From Aurantibacter_A sp039941195 (GTDB lineage Bacteria; Bacteroidota; Bacteroidia; Flavobacteriales; Flavobacteriaceae): a DNA stretch of 64,000 nucleotides. The position numbers and the translations under genes were made by a program. This document shows, piece after piece, positions 8,806-16,960 of this stretch. The DNA lies in assembly GCF_039941195.1 (NCBI RefSeq), contig NZ_JBDVFA010000013.1:1-64000 (forward strand). The letters are read 5' to 3'. Position 1 is the first letter of the stretch; each line of letters begins with the position of its first letter. The notes beneath the pieces were generated by a model, which was not told the DNA's origin, ran no database searches, and was given only the letters and a program-made list of their open reading frames with translations.

Positions 8806-10053
8806 TTATTCGTCTCGTAAGGCCTCAATAGGTTTTATACTTGCGGCTCGCCACGCAGGAAAAAATCCTGCTACAGCACCGGCCACAATTAATAAGAAAA
8901 CGGTTGTTATTGCCACACTAAAATTTATTGAGGGATTTAATATATAGTCTACCTCCACATTGGGACCAACAAGTTCGAGTAAACCCATACTTAATATTAA
9001 ACCTGCAAAACCCGATACGGCTGTCACAAATACAGCTTCATGAAGTATCATTGCAATTATGGACCAAGGCTTAGCTCCTAAAGCCTTTCGCACACCAATC
9101 TCTCTCGTTCGTTCTTTTACAATGATTAACATAATATTGCTAACCCCAACTATGCCTGCGATAATTGTGCAAATACCAACAAACCAAAAAAACATTTTTA
9201 TGCCATAATTTAAATTATGAAAACGTTGTACTCGCTCTAAAGTATTGAATGAATTAATTGCACTTGCATCATCTGGTGCTACCGTATGGGCCTGTTGAAG
9301 GTAGCTTTTCATCTCTGCAGAAAATTGCTCAGAATCGGCCAAAGACTCCTCAAAGGTTGCCGCTGGTTTTAAAGTAAAAAATACCATATTTAAACTATCA
9401 CCTCCATTAAAAACAACCTGGGAGGTAGTTACCGGCATAAAAATTTTCTCTTCCTCACGCTCACCTCCAGCATCACTATAAACACCAACAATTTTAAAAC
9501 TTAAATCGTCAATCTCGATTTGTCTACCAACAGGGTTTTCAACATTATCCATCAATTCACGATGAATCTTATTACTAATGACAACAACTTTTGATTTCTG
9601 TTGTTCGTCATAATAATTTAAAAATCGACCATAAGACATGGAGGCATTTTCAATATGCTGAAAATCTGGCGAAGTACCCCAGACCATATAAGCACCGGAT
9701 TCCTTACCATAATTAACTGATGTATTAAATACTCTATATTGAGGAGATTTATATTCTAGCTTTTCATCATACAACTTCTCAAGCATGTCATAATTCTCGC
9801 GACGAAGATGAATTCTTCTACCAGGATTTAATCCTTTGTATTCTTTTGTAGTTACCTGAGTCCAAACACCAATTAAATTACTGGCATCACTCTCAAATTC
9901 TTTCGCAATACCATTTTGCATGCCCTGACCAAAACCGAGAAGAATTACTAAAATGAAGATTCCTGAGGCAACAGAAATACCAGTAAGAAATGTTCGTAAT
10001 TTATTTTTACGAATGGTATCAAAAATCTCTTGCCAGCGTTCGATATCGAACAT
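8806..10053 (-). CDS. MacB/FtsX-type ABC transporter permease (first gene of the efflux operon)
   Basis: A 415-residue MacB-type permease: TM1 about 20-42, periplasmic domain about 45-285, then three TM helices. It has VKERTREIGVRKALGAKP and ends AWRAASIKPIEALRDE. It is the promoter-proximal gene of the eight-gene operon. The 115-nt region upstream shows a small AATAC/GTATT inverted repeat (10081-10094) but no clean TAnnTTTG box. A sigma-54 -24/-12 element, which might be expected near such export operons, was looked for and not found. The regulator is therefore unknown. Confidence 0.92.
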   Translation of the reverse strand: MFDIERWQEIFDTIRKNKLRTFLTGISVASGIFILVILLGFGQGMQNGIAKEFESDASNLIGVWTQVTTKEYKGLNPGRRIHLRRENYDMLEKLYDEKLEYKSPQYRVFNTSVNYGKESGAYMVWGTSPDFQHIENASMSYGRFLNYYDEQQKSKVVVISNKIHRELMDNVENPVGRQIEIDDLSFKIVGVYSDAGGEREEEKIFMPVTTSQVVFNGGDSLNMVFFTLKPAATFEESLADSEQFSAEMKSYLQQAHTVAPDDASAINSFNTLERVQRFHNLNYGIKMFFWFVGICTIIAGIVGVSNIMLIIVKERTREIGVRKALGAKPWSIIAMILHEAVFVTAVSGFAGLILSMGLLELVGPNVEVDYILNPSINFSVAITTVFLLIVAGAVAGFFPAWRAASIKPIEALRDE

Positions 10054-10168
10054 AAGTTACATTTAGGTTGGTTGAAATGAAATACGCTTGTATTACATTA
10101 AGACTACCACAAATGAACTTTGTTACAGTTATAAATATAAAATATTGTTAAAGTAAATCTTGTAGTTG

Positions 10169-10465
10169 TTAAGAAGTCATCTTCTTATAAACAAAATAAA
10201 AAAGAACCCCAACTAATATATAAGGAATAGCCATCAGGTAGACTATGCCATTATTAACACCTTCGGCAATAGCAATATTCTCTTCACTATCAAGCACTGC
10301 CCTGCACATGGCGCATTGTGCTTGTGTATACTGCGAAGACAAGAACAACCACACGAACAATAAATAATTCAACCTTTTATAACCAAATATAAAATGGACT
10401 GCATTCGGACAATTTTGTTTGACCAACGTATTGAACTTTCTCATATTTGCTAAAAGCCTATACAT
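10169..10465 (-). CDS. Small membrane protein with a CxxC motif, unknown function
   Basis: 98 residues from the ATG at 10465, which overlaps the upstream DUF420 gene by 8 nt. A hydrophobic segment (about 33-47) ending TQAQ looks like a signal peptide. It is followed by CAMC at 51-54, a short acidic linker and one TM helix (about 74-93). The first ~28 residues before the hydrophobic stretch look atypical for a signal peptide, so the true start may lie further in, possibly at a non-ATG codon. Its place as the last gene of the SCO/DUF420 cluster suggests a role in oxidase or copper-centre assembly; that is inference from position and the CxxC pair only. Confidence 0.7.
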   Translation of the reverse strand: MYRLLANMRKFNTLVKQNCPNAVHFIFGYKRLNYLLFVWLFLSSQYTQAQCAMCRAVLDSEENIAIAEGVNNGIVYLMAIPYILVGVLFYFVYKKMTS

Positions 10466-10988
10466 AATAAGGAGATATCATTACATAAACAATTACACCT
10501 GTTACGGCTACATATAACCAAATTGGAAAAGTAATTCTTGCTAATTTTCTATGTTTCTCAAACTGCTTTAAATAAGCTCTCGCATAGGTCTTAAGCACCA
10601 GAGGAATTATTACAATTGAAAGAATTATATGTGTAATTAAAATGAATAAATAGATATACTTTATAGCACCCGTACCACCAAAGGAAGTAGATTCAGAGGT
10701 CATATGATATGCAATATACATCAGTAAAAATGCTAATGACAATGCAATACAAGCGGTCATTAGTTTCTGATGCAATGCTCTTTTTCCATTTTTAATAGCC
10801 CATACTGCCGCAACTAATAAAATAGCAGTAATTCCATTTACTGTAGCGTAAATCGGTGGAAGAAAACTCAGTGGTTGTACATTAGGAATTCTCACTACAA
10901 ATAGTAATGCCACAGCAATGGGAACAACAATTGAAACTATCGTTATTAACTTATTAAATTTCTTTTCTTTTTGTGCCAATACATCCAT
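10458..10988 (-). CDS. DUF420 membrane protein, probable cytochrome oxidase assembly factor
   Basis: A 176-residue integral membrane protein with about five predicted TM helices (near 18-36, 46-66, 78-97, 110-132, 152-172). It has the histidines typical of DUF420 (YozB/CtaM-like), here in the KRALHQKLM, YIAYHMTSES and LITHIILS segments. CtaM is needed for heme-copper oxidase maturation in Firmicutes; the same role here is inferred. It begins one base after the stop of the SCO gene and overlaps the next small gene, so the three form one translational unit beside the oxidase subunit genes. Confidence 0.85.
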   Translation of the reverse strand: MDVLAQKEKKFNKLITIVSIVVPIAVALLFVVRIPNVQPLSFLPPIYATVNGITAILLVAAVWAIKNGKRALHQKLMTACIALSLAFLLMYIAYHMTSESTSFGGTGAIKYIYLFILITHIILSIVIIPLVLKTYARAYLKQFEKHRKLARITFPIWLYVAVTGVIVYVMISPYYV

Positions 10989-10989
10989 C

Positions 10990-11718
10990 CTATTCTTCTA
11001 ATAATTTTTTAATATCGGTTCTTAAAATTGATATTTGCTCAGTTTCCCCCGTACTATTTTCACCCTTTTCTTCCAATATCATACCACGATAATAAATAAT
11101 AGGATTTCCAAACTTATCCATTCTAGAACGCAAATAGCCTCTTTTATCCACCAAAGCAAATAATCCTGAATGCTCAAAACCTCCAGGTGCATCAGAAGCT
11201 TCAGCTGCAAAAATATTGAATCCAGTATTAGCTAATTCATAAATAGCTTCGTGCTCACCGGTCATTAAATGCCAATCAAGGTCATTTATAGCATATTTAT
11301 CCGCATATTCTTTTAGCACATGCGGAGTATCATATCTTGGATTGATACTAAAAGAAGCAATACCAAAATTTTCTTCATCTTTAAACTCTTCTTGTAAAGT
11401 AACAAGATTTTTTGTCATTACAGGGCATATAGAAGGACAAGTGGTAAAAAAGAATTCCACCACATATACCTTACCTAAATAATCTTTATCGGTTATTATA
11501 AGACTATCTTGATTAAGAAAAGTAAATTCAGGTACACGACGTTTTTGACCATTTAAAGTAATGAATGCAAGCTCCTCGTTACCACTCTTTACATTCATGC
11601 GGTCCGTTTTCACAATGGTGCCATCCTTTACACGGTCAACTATTCTAGGAATAAAAATAATACCGAACACCAATACTACTAACGAAACCCAAACGTAACT
11701 ATACTTGTTCTGTTTCAT
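10990..11718 (-). CDS. SCO1/SenC family copper chaperone for cytochrome oxidase CuA site
   Basis: A 242-residue protein with one N-terminal TM anchor (about 8-26) and a periplasmic thioredoxin-like domain. The copper-binding pair is CPSIC with Cys94 and Cys98, and the third ligand is probably His183 in GGFEHSG. SCO proteins deliver copper to, or reduce, the CuA centre of oxidase subunit II, which is encoded at 54796-55851. The start codon overlaps the stop of the upstream thioredoxin-like gene as ATGA, so translation is coupled, and DUF420 follows after one base. Confidence 0.93.
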   Translation of the reverse strand: MKQNKYSYVWVSLVVLVFGIIFIPRIVDRVKDGTIVKTDRMNVKSGNEELAFITLNGQKRRVPEFTFLNQDSLIITDKDYLGKVYVVEFFFTTCPSICPVMTKNLVTLQEEFKDEENFGIASFSINPRYDTPHVLKEYADKYAINDLDWHLMTGEHEAIYELANTGFNIFAAEASDAPGGFEHSGLFALVDKRGYLRSRMDKFGNPIIYYRGMILEEKGENSTGETEQISILRTDIKKLLEE

Positions 11719-12347
11719 TTCCCTCTATTAGCGTTATTTTTCTTTAATGCCATTCTGTATTCCGCTAAAATTATTTTAACATCATCTTCCATCTTATTAT
11801 TCAAATCTGCCACCGAGGTAGTATTAAAACCATATTTAACACCTTCATCTTCGTCATCATCCCTTCCACGTAGATTGCCATCCTTATCTATTATAAAAAC
11901 AAATGGTGAACCTAAATCATCATCAAGTTCCAAATCTGTATTAAGACTATTGAACACATTCTTAATATCTTGTTCCTCTGAAAATATAAAATTCCATTTT
12001 TTGATATCAACTAGGTGACCTAATTCTTTTTTTAATTCGGCAACTTTATTTTCGGAACCTTTAGGTACCATCATTACAAATTGAAAATCATTGAACTTAT
12101 AAAACCGCTTATAAATTTTTTGATTTAGATTAAATGCATTGCCTTTTTTATTTTCAATAGCATTTCCTAAAAAACCAAGAATCGTAATTTTATTATCAAA
12201 ACTAACTTTTGAATCTTTAGTGTTAATAGAGGCAATATCAGTAGTTAAAACTGGTAGTTTACCAAAATTATAAACCCCTGAGGCAAAGAACATATAGATT
12301 ACCACAGGCAGTACAAATAGGCTTACTAAAACGAAGGTCTTTTTCAT
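11715..12347 (-). CDS. Membrane-anchored thioredoxin-like protein without cysteines, next to SCO
   Basis: Starting at the ATG at 12347 (MKKTFVLVSL) the protein has 210 residues; an upstream TTG would add six unlikely residues. It has an N-terminal TM/signal anchor (about 3-22). The soluble part has the beta-strand rhythm of a thioredoxin or SCO fold (KITILGFLGN, FQFVMMVPKG, GSPFVFIIDKDGNLRGRDD). It contains no cysteine, so it cannot do SCO-type copper or disulfide chemistry. It precedes and overlaps the SCO gene. The fold assignment is by pattern only and moderate. A -7 box is found 15 bases upstream of this ATG, just after the oxidase subunit IV terminator. Confidence 0.75.
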   Translation of the reverse strand: MKKTFVLVSLFVLPVVIYMFFASGVYNFGKLPVLTTDIASINTKDSKVSFDNKITILGFLGNAIENKKGNAFNLNQKIYKRFYKFNDFQFVMMVPKGSENKVAELKKELGHLVDIKKWNFIFSEEQDIKNVFNSLNTDLELDDDLGSPFVFIIDKDGNLRGRDDDEDEGVKYGFNTTSVADLNNKMEDDVKIILAEYRMALKKNNANRGK

Positions 12348-12362
12348 AATAAATGGATTTTG

Positions 12363-12370
12363 CAAAGATA
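12363..12370 (-). promoter_or_regulatory. Promoter -7 box for the SCO/DUF420 gene group
   Basis: The minus strand reads TATCTTTG, an exact Bacteroidota -7 consensus, 15 bases before the ATG at 12347. The position where a -33 TTG would fall is occupied by the upstream terminator and gives no good match. The box separates the SCO group from the oxidase subunit genes transcriptionally. Confidence 0.5.
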
Positions 12371-12380
12371 CAACATCGCA

Positions 12381-12406
12381 AAAAAAAGACGGCTTATAGC
12401 CGTCTT
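12381..12406 (-). terminator. Rho-independent terminator after cytochrome oxidase subunit IV
   Basis: A perfect 9-bp stem (arms 12386-12394 and 12398-12406, AAGACGGCT on the minus strand) with a 3-nt loop is followed on the minus strand by seven T. It lies 28 nt past the subunit IV stop codon. Confidence 0.9.
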
Positions 12407-12434
12407 AAAATACTTTGAATTGTTAGGTCTTTTC

Positions 12435-12818
12435 TTAGAAATTCCAAGTTATAAATCCATCATGGTAAACCTCATAAATATAATCAGCTTCCACAAGAAG
12501 AATAAATAGCAAATAAAATACCAAGAAAATAGGAGTCCAAACTACAGCTCTACGTAATGAACTTTTTTCATCACGCATGTGCATAAAATCCCATGTAATA
12601 TAGTATGCTTTTACTAATGTAAGTATGATAAATATCCAATTGAGAATTTTCATTCCCAAAACATAATTATGAGTTAAAAATTCTGGCTTAGCAATACCTA
12701 ATGCAACTTCTATTGCTGTAATAATTGACAAAAATATAAGTACACCCCAAATCTTTTGTGTATTAGATTTGAACTTAACTAAACCTCTAAAAATTTCTAA
12801 TTTATGTGCGTGCGCCAT
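12435..12818 (-). CDS. Cytochrome c oxidase subunit IV family protein
   Basis: A 127-residue protein with three predicted TM helices (about 22-42, 56-74, 92-113). Its pattern is the prokaryotic COX4/CyoD-like family of Bacteroidota, in which small subunit IV proteins stabilise the heme-copper oxidase. It lies 50 nt after the longer subunit III gene. A strong terminator follows, so it ends the ctaB-cox3-cox3-cox4 unit. It has no catalytic residues; the role is structural or in assembly. Confidence 0.85.
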   Translation of the reverse strand: MAHAHKLEIFRGLVKFKSNTQKIWGVLIFLSIITAIEVALGIAKPEFLTHNYVLGMKILNWIFIILTLVKAYYITWDFMHMRDEKSSLRRAVVWTPIFLVFYLLFILLVEADYIYEVYHDGFITWNF

Positions 12819-12868
12819 GCTTCAATACTATTAAATAATGTTCCATACATTAGGAACGATAATGAAAA

Positions 12869-13855
12869 TTATACCAAATAAAAGAATGTAAATACAAACA
12901 CCCATACTAAATCTACAAAGTGCCAGTATAAACCAACTTTCTCCACCATTTCGTAATGGCCTCTTTTCTCATAAGTACCTAAAATCACATTGAAAAATAT
13001 GATTAAATTGAAAATTACTCCTGAAAATACGTGGAAGCCGTGAAAACCAGTTATAAAGAAAAAGAAATCTGCAAACAACCTATTCCCATATTCGTTGTGA
13101 ATTAGGTTTGCCCCTTCAACCACATATTTACCATCTTTTATTTTTTCCAGTGACGCCTCACGTGAAAGCACCGTTTTATGCCCCATGCGCTCACCTTCTT
13201 GATGTATATCTTCTGTACGGACAACTATGTTTGAATGCTCTTTAAGACCTGCCTCAACCTCAGCTAAGCTATAACTAGGCATATACCCTTCATCGCTAAA
13301 CCATAAGCCATTTTTATTCTCGTGTTGCGTTCTAGTAGTTGGTAATGTTTTAGCAAAATCTGCTAAAGATGCTCTCTCCCCCGTATCAGCATTAACGAAT
13401 TGTAAAATACGACCACTTCTTGTTTCTACAGCACCATGGTCACCATTAATAAATGTAGCCCATTCCCAAGCCTGCGACCCAACGAATATAGCACCACCAA
13501 TTACAGTTAAAAACAAATACCAGATTACTGCATTCTTCTTCATTTTATGACCTGCATCAACAGCAAGCACCATTGTTACCGAAGACATAATTAATATAAA
13601 CGTCATAAATGCAACGTAATACATTGGGAAGTTGCCATGAAAAAACGGAATATGCGTAAACACCTCATCGGCAATTGGCCAACTTTCTATAAACTTAAAC
13701 CTTGAAAAGCCGTATGCAGCTAAAAATCCTGAAAATGTAAGGGCATCAGAAACGAGAAAAAACCACATCATCAATTTACCATAGCTGGCATTGAGAGGTT
13801 GATTTCCGCCTCCCCAAACTTTTTCATTCGTACCCGTTGTTACCGTAGAATCCAT
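12869..13855 (-). CDS. Cytochrome c oxidase subunit III (long form with soluble insertion)
   Basis: A 328-residue heme-copper oxidase subunit III. TM helices are seen near 27-48, 70-99, 109-128, 260-288 and 306-327, with the family motif FFFITGFHGFHVFSG near 262-276 and WHFVDLVWVFVF at the C-terminus. Between the third and fourth helices lies a hydrophilic stretch of about 110 residues (roughly 140-250) absent from ordinary subunit III, which is 200-270 residues long. Subunit III supports proton uptake and stability of the CtaC/CtaD core encoded at 52934-55851. It has its own well-placed promoter at 13886-13915. Confidence 0.92.
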   Translation of the reverse strand: MDSTVTTGTNEKVWGGGNQPLNASYGKLMMWFFLVSDALTFSGFLAAYGFSRFKFIESWPIADEVFTHIPFFHGNFPMYYVAFMTFILIMSSVTMVLAVDAGHKMKKNAVIWYLFLTVIGGAIFVGSQAWEWATFINGDHGAVETRSGRILQFVNADTGERASLADFAKTLPTTRTQHENKNGLWFSDEGYMPSYSLAEVEAGLKEHSNIVVRTEDIHQEGERMGHKTVLSREASLEKIKDGKYVVEGANLIHNEYGNRLFADFFFFITGFHGFHVFSGVIFNLIIFFNVILGTYEKRGHYEMVEKVGLYWHFVDLVWVFVFTFFYLV

Positions 13856-13885
13856 ATAAAAAGTATCTGGTCAATTATTTGTTCG

Positions 13886-13915
13886 CAAATTTACATCTTT
13901 TTCATTTATTTGAAA
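13886..13915 (-). promoter_or_regulatory. Promoter upstream of the long cytochrome oxidase subunit III gene
   Basis: The minus strand carries a -7 box TAAATTTG (13886-13893), an exact TAnnTTTG match. An 18-nt spacer separates it from a TTTC element (13912-13915), one base from the usual TTTG -33 box. It is 30 nt before the ATG at 13855, inside a 216-nt AT-rich gap between the two subunit III genes. Confidence 0.55.
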
Positions 13916-14071
13916 TTTTAATTCCTATATAAACTCAAATAAATAGTATTTTTTTTGACGTGTTTGCTACTCTTTTGTTTTAATTATCTGTTTTACACTA
14001 AATATTGACAAATAGTTTGCTTTAATTTAAACTATTTATCCTCGAATTTATTACTTAAAAAATCTTAGAAT

Positions 14072-14659
14072 TTACTTTACAAAAGTCATAAATACTACCA
14101 AGTATAGCCAAAGTAAATCTAAAAAATGCCAAAATGTTGCTCCCAATGATAATCCTAGGTATTCAGAAGCTGTGTATTTTCCTTTTATATGTTTATATAG
14201 AACAATTAAAAGAGAAATAATACCGGCAACCACGTGAACAATATGGGCGCCTGCCATTACGTAGATATAAGAAGATTTTATTGTACTTGTTGGTCCAGTA
14301 AAATAATCACCTTGAGAAACTAGTTGAGCAAAGCCATTAAATTGCATGATTATAAAAAGCACCCCTAAACCTAATGTAAGCATCAACCAATATAAACTAG
14401 CCTTAGGCTTATTTACTTCAATCGACTTCTTAGCCATTATATAAGTAATACTGCTTACCATAATAACAATCGCACTAATGTAAAACATCGTAGGCAATTC
14501 TAGTTCAGCAGACCAATCATCACGAGAACTACTCACAATATATGCACTGGTAAGACCAGCAAAAACCATTAAAAGACTTGCTAAACCAAACCAGAGCATC
14601 ATTTTCTTAGCTCTATCGTTTTTTTCCTTTAAACTCAATACTGTTACATCTTTCACCAC
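14072..14659 (-). CDS. Cytochrome c oxidase subunit III (short form)
   Basis: A 195-residue subunit III-type protein with five TM helices (about 20-41, 55-76, 88-107, 129-150, 172-193) and the terminal motif ATFWHFLDLLWLYL. It lacks the large insertion seen in its neighbour at 12869. Two adjacent, different subunit III genes are common in Bacteroidota, where both may join one oxidase. The start is GTG, 10 nt after the ctaB stop; two consecutive GTG codons are possible starts. Confidence 0.9.
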   Translation of the reverse strand: MVKDVTVLSLKEKNDRAKKMMLWFGLASLLMVFAGLTSAYIVSSSRDDWSAELELPTMFYISAIVIMVSSITYIMAKKSIEVNKPKASLYWLMLTLGLGVLFIIMQFNGFAQLVSQGDYFTGPTSTIKSSYIYVMAGAHIVHVVAGIISLLIVLYKHIKGKYTASEYLGLSLGATFWHFLDLLWLYLVVFMTFVK

Positions 14660-14669
14660 ATCCGTAAAT

Positions 14670-15587
14670 TTAAAATAATGGACTAATATATTTATCAGCT
14701 ACATAAACCAATTGCATTAAAGTAATATAACTAACACTTGCTAACATTAATTTTCGAGCTGATATATTATCTCGTTTATTATATAATTGAAAAGCAAAAA
14801 ATAACATCCCCAATCCCATTACAAATACTATAATCGCTGCTACTATAGACAATTGCAATCTACCAGTAATACCTAAAACAGGGACTACAGATATAATAAT
14901 CATCCAAATGGTATACATTACAATTTGCAAGGCTGTTCCGGTATCCTTCTTACCTGTAGGCAGCATTTTAAAACCTCCTTTTTTATAATCATCATCAAGC
15001 ATCCAACCCAAAGCCCAAAAATGAGGAAATTGCCAAAAAAATTGAATCATAAATAAGGTTCCGGGTTCTATCCCAAACTCATTAGTAGCAGCCACCCACC
15101 CAAGCATAAATGGTATAGCCCCAGGAAATGCACCTACGAAAACCGATAAGGGTGTTTTAGTCTTTAACGGTGTATATATACTCGTGTAAAGAAATATAGA
15201 AATCGCCCCAAACATCGCAGTTTTTGGATTCAATATATATAAAGAAACAATTCCAATAATCGTGAGAATTACAGCAATAGTCAAAGCTTTATTGACTGAC
15301 ATTCGCCCTGCTGGTATAGGCCGATTCTTTGTTCGACTCATTAAGGCATCTAAATCTTTTTCGATTATCTGATTAAAGGCGTTGGATGCACCCACCATAC
15401 AATAACCACCAAAAGCTAGCAACAAAATTGAATACAATTCTATTACTTCTGCTCCCAAAAAATATCCAGCAATAGATGAAAACACCACGCTAACGGCTAG
15501 TCGCGCTTTGGTAATTTCCTTAAAATCAGAAAAAACTAACGACAAAGTGTTTGTTTTTGCTGAATTGACCGCAGTCTTCATCTTCAA
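14670..15587 (-). CDS. ctaB: Protoheme IX farnesyltransferase (heme O synthase)
   Basis: A 305-residue UbiA-family prenyltransferase with eight to nine TM helices. The first Asp-rich motif is NQIIEKDLDALMSRTKNRP (about residues 72-90), and the second lies in MLDDDYKKGG. It transfers a farnesyl group from farnesyl diphosphate to heme B to make heme O, the precursor of heme A for aa3-type oxidase. It is the first gene before the two subunit III genes and subunit IV, which fits that supply role. A consensus promoter sits directly upstream. The start may be the ATG at 15587 or at 15581. Confidence 0.95.
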   Translation of the reverse strand: MKMKTAVNSAKTNTLSLVFSDFKEITKARLAVSVVFSSIAGYFLGAEVIELYSILLLAFGGYCMVGASNAFNQIIEKDLDALMSRTKNRPIPAGRMSVNKALTIAVILTIIGIVSLYILNPKTAMFGAISIFLYTSIYTPLKTKTPLSVFVGAFPGAIPFMLGWVAATNEFGIEPGTLFMIQFFWQFPHFWALGWMLDDDYKKGGFKMLPTGKKDTGTALQIVMYTIWMIIISVVPVLGITGRLQLSIVAAIIVFVMGLGMLFFAFQLYNKRDNISARKLMLASVSYITLMQLVYVADKYISPLF

Positions 15588-15600
15588 ATTTTAGTAGACG

Positions 15601-15631
15601 CAAAGATACGGTCCTATTGAATTTATTGCAA
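15601..15631 (-). promoter_or_regulatory. ctaB promoter (TTG-20 nt-TATCTTTG)
   Basis: On the minus strand a TTG (15629-15631) is followed after 20 nt by TATCTTTG (15601-15608). Both elements and the spacing match the Bacteroidota housekeeping promoter. It lies 13 nt before the upstream ATG of ctaB and after the tonB terminator. Confidence 0.75.
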
Positions 15632-15696
15632 CCAAATACAAATGTTTATCTCCAACTATCTGATTAGGACAAAATTCAAATCAAAACATATTAAAC

Positions 15697-15721
15697 AAAA
15701 AAACCGATGTAAAAACATCGG
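15697..15721 (-). terminator. Rho-independent terminator after the TonB gene
   Basis: A 7-bp perfect stem (CCGATGT at 15704-15710 and ACATCGG at 15715-15721) with a 4-nt loop is followed by a seven-T run on the minus strand. It is 45 nt past the TonB stop and before the ctaB promoter. Confidence 0.85.
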
Positions 15722-15766
15722 GTTTTAAAATATATTTTGGATAGCCTGCTACATGCAGTATATGCC

Positions 15767-16471
15767 TTATTGTAATTTAAATGTAATTGGAATACTAAAA
15801 GGAACACGTACCGCACGTCCTCTTTGTTTACCAGGAGTCATTTTTGGAAGCTTTCCAATAATTCTAGCGGCTTCCTTTTCTAAGTTCTTATCCGGTCCAC
15901 GCATTCTTACGTTTCCAATGCTACCATCTTTTTGTATGGTAAACATTACGCTTACTCTACCTTGAACACCCATTTCTTGAGCGATTTCTGGGTAACGGAA
16001 GTTTTTACCAATATGCTTTTGCATCATTTTCTGGAAACAAGCTCTTTTATCAGATTCACCTTCACAACCTGGAAAAATTGGAACATCTTCAATTACTGCA
16101 AAAGGAACATCTACATCTTCCTCAATTTCTTCAACTTCAACATCTTCAACTTCAACAATTTCTTCTTCTTGACTAGTTTCAGTAGATTCAATTACAGTTT
16201 CTTCTACCTCAACCTCATCTTCTACAACCTCGATTATTTCAGGTGCAGCTGGTGGTGGTGGAGGTGGTGGAGTTTTAATTTGTTCTGTCATAGGAACCTC
16301 TTCATCCAAATCATCATCAACATTCATAGAAATGTCATACTCATTGGTTTCATCGTAAGTTTTCCATTCTAAAGCTCTCCATGTAATTAACATTACAACG
16401 GCTAAGCCTATAACAAAGTACAAACTACTATTTTTAGTAAGGTCTGCTTGCGGGTTCTTTTTTGGTTCCAT
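15767..16471 (-). CDS. TonB family energy-transducing protein
   Basis: A 234-residue TonB protein with one N-terminal TM helix (about 13-30), a proline run (TPPPPPPPAAPE, about 67-78), a very acidic E/V-rich linker (about 80-130) and a C-terminal TonB domain (about 150-234; motifs YPEIAQEMGVQGRV, VMFTIQKDGSIG, VPFSIPITFKLQ). It carries proton-motive energy from ExbBD to TonB-dependent outer-membrane receptors. The cysteines in PGCEGESDKRACF are usual for this Bacteroidota subgroup. No ExbBD genes are nearby. Confidence 0.93.
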   Translation of the reverse strand: MEPKKNPQADLTKNSSLYFVIGLAVVMLITWRALEWKTYDETNEYDISMNVDDDLDEEVPMTEQIKTPPPPPPPAAPEIIEVVEDEVEVEETVIESTETSQEEEIVEVEDVEVEEIEEDVDVPFAVIEDVPIFPGCEGESDKRACFQKMMQKHIGKNFRYPEIAQEMGVQGRVSVMFTIQKDGSIGNVRMRGPDKNLEKEAARIIGKLPKMTPGKQRGRAVRVPFSIPITFKLQ

Positions 16472-16540
16472 TTTCTATTGAATTTAGTATTCGCTAATTT
16501 AATTAATAATTCGATTTATGCAAAAATTAATAAGAGCTAT

Positions 16541-16960
16541 TTAAATTTGTTTATCCCTCCATTGCATAAAACCCTTTCTCGAAAATATGTACTTGCATGT
16601 TAAAACACCAATAAAGCCACCAAAACTATTGGCTAGACCATCTAATACATCACCTTCTCTATCAACTGTATAACTATATTGTAATACCTCAATAATTATA
16701 CCATATATTACTGCAAAGCAAAACATTAACATAAGAGCTTTTGTCAGCGAAATATCCCACTTTTTATGTTCCCATATAAAGAAAACACCCAAAATTGCCG
16801 TATTAAAATAGAATACAAAATGCACTATTTTATCTACATTGGGAATATTAAAGCTAAAAGAACTGGTATCTACACCCGAAAAAGAAGTTAAACTTGTATA
16901 ACTTACAAAGACAAGCCAAGCTATAAAAGCACTAGTGAAAAAAGGTTTTTTAGGCACCAA
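16541..16960 (-). CDS. VanZ family membrane protein
   Basis: A 139-residue protein with four TM helices (about 8-24, 44-62, 72-92, 105-124) and the VanZ signature: DKIVHFVFYF near 42-51 and IIEVLQ...REGDVLDGLANSFGG near 90-116. VanZ-like proteins are membrane proteins of uncertain biochemical role; the namesake gives low-level teicoplanin resistance. It overlaps the end of gcvH by 11 nt, so it is co-translated with it, an arrangement often seen in flavobacteria. Confidence 0.87.
   Translation of the reverse strand: MVPKKPFFTSAFIAWLVFVSYTSLTSFSGVDTSSFSFNIPNVDKIVHFVFYFNTAILGVFFIWEHKKWDISLTKALMLMFCFAVIYGIIIEVLQYSYTVDREGDVLDGLANSFGGFIGVLTCKYIFSRKGFMQWRDKQI

Noticed and set aside
3109..10053. Permease and adaptor paralogues as recent DNA-level repeats
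   Set aside because: Proteins are clearly related, but long identical DNA stretches were not seen. The duplication is old and not a repeat feature.
10054..10168. Sigma-54 promoter for the efflux operon
   Set aside because: No TGGC-N-TTGC pair at the right spacing was seen on the minus strand. The region also lacks a clean TAnnTTTG box, so no promoter is claimed.
15932..16372. Long plus-strand open frame opposite the TonB gene
   Set aside because: Its composition (runs of N, F and W) mirrors the proline- and glutamate-rich coding of tonB on the other strand. It has no domain, and the tonB reading is certain.
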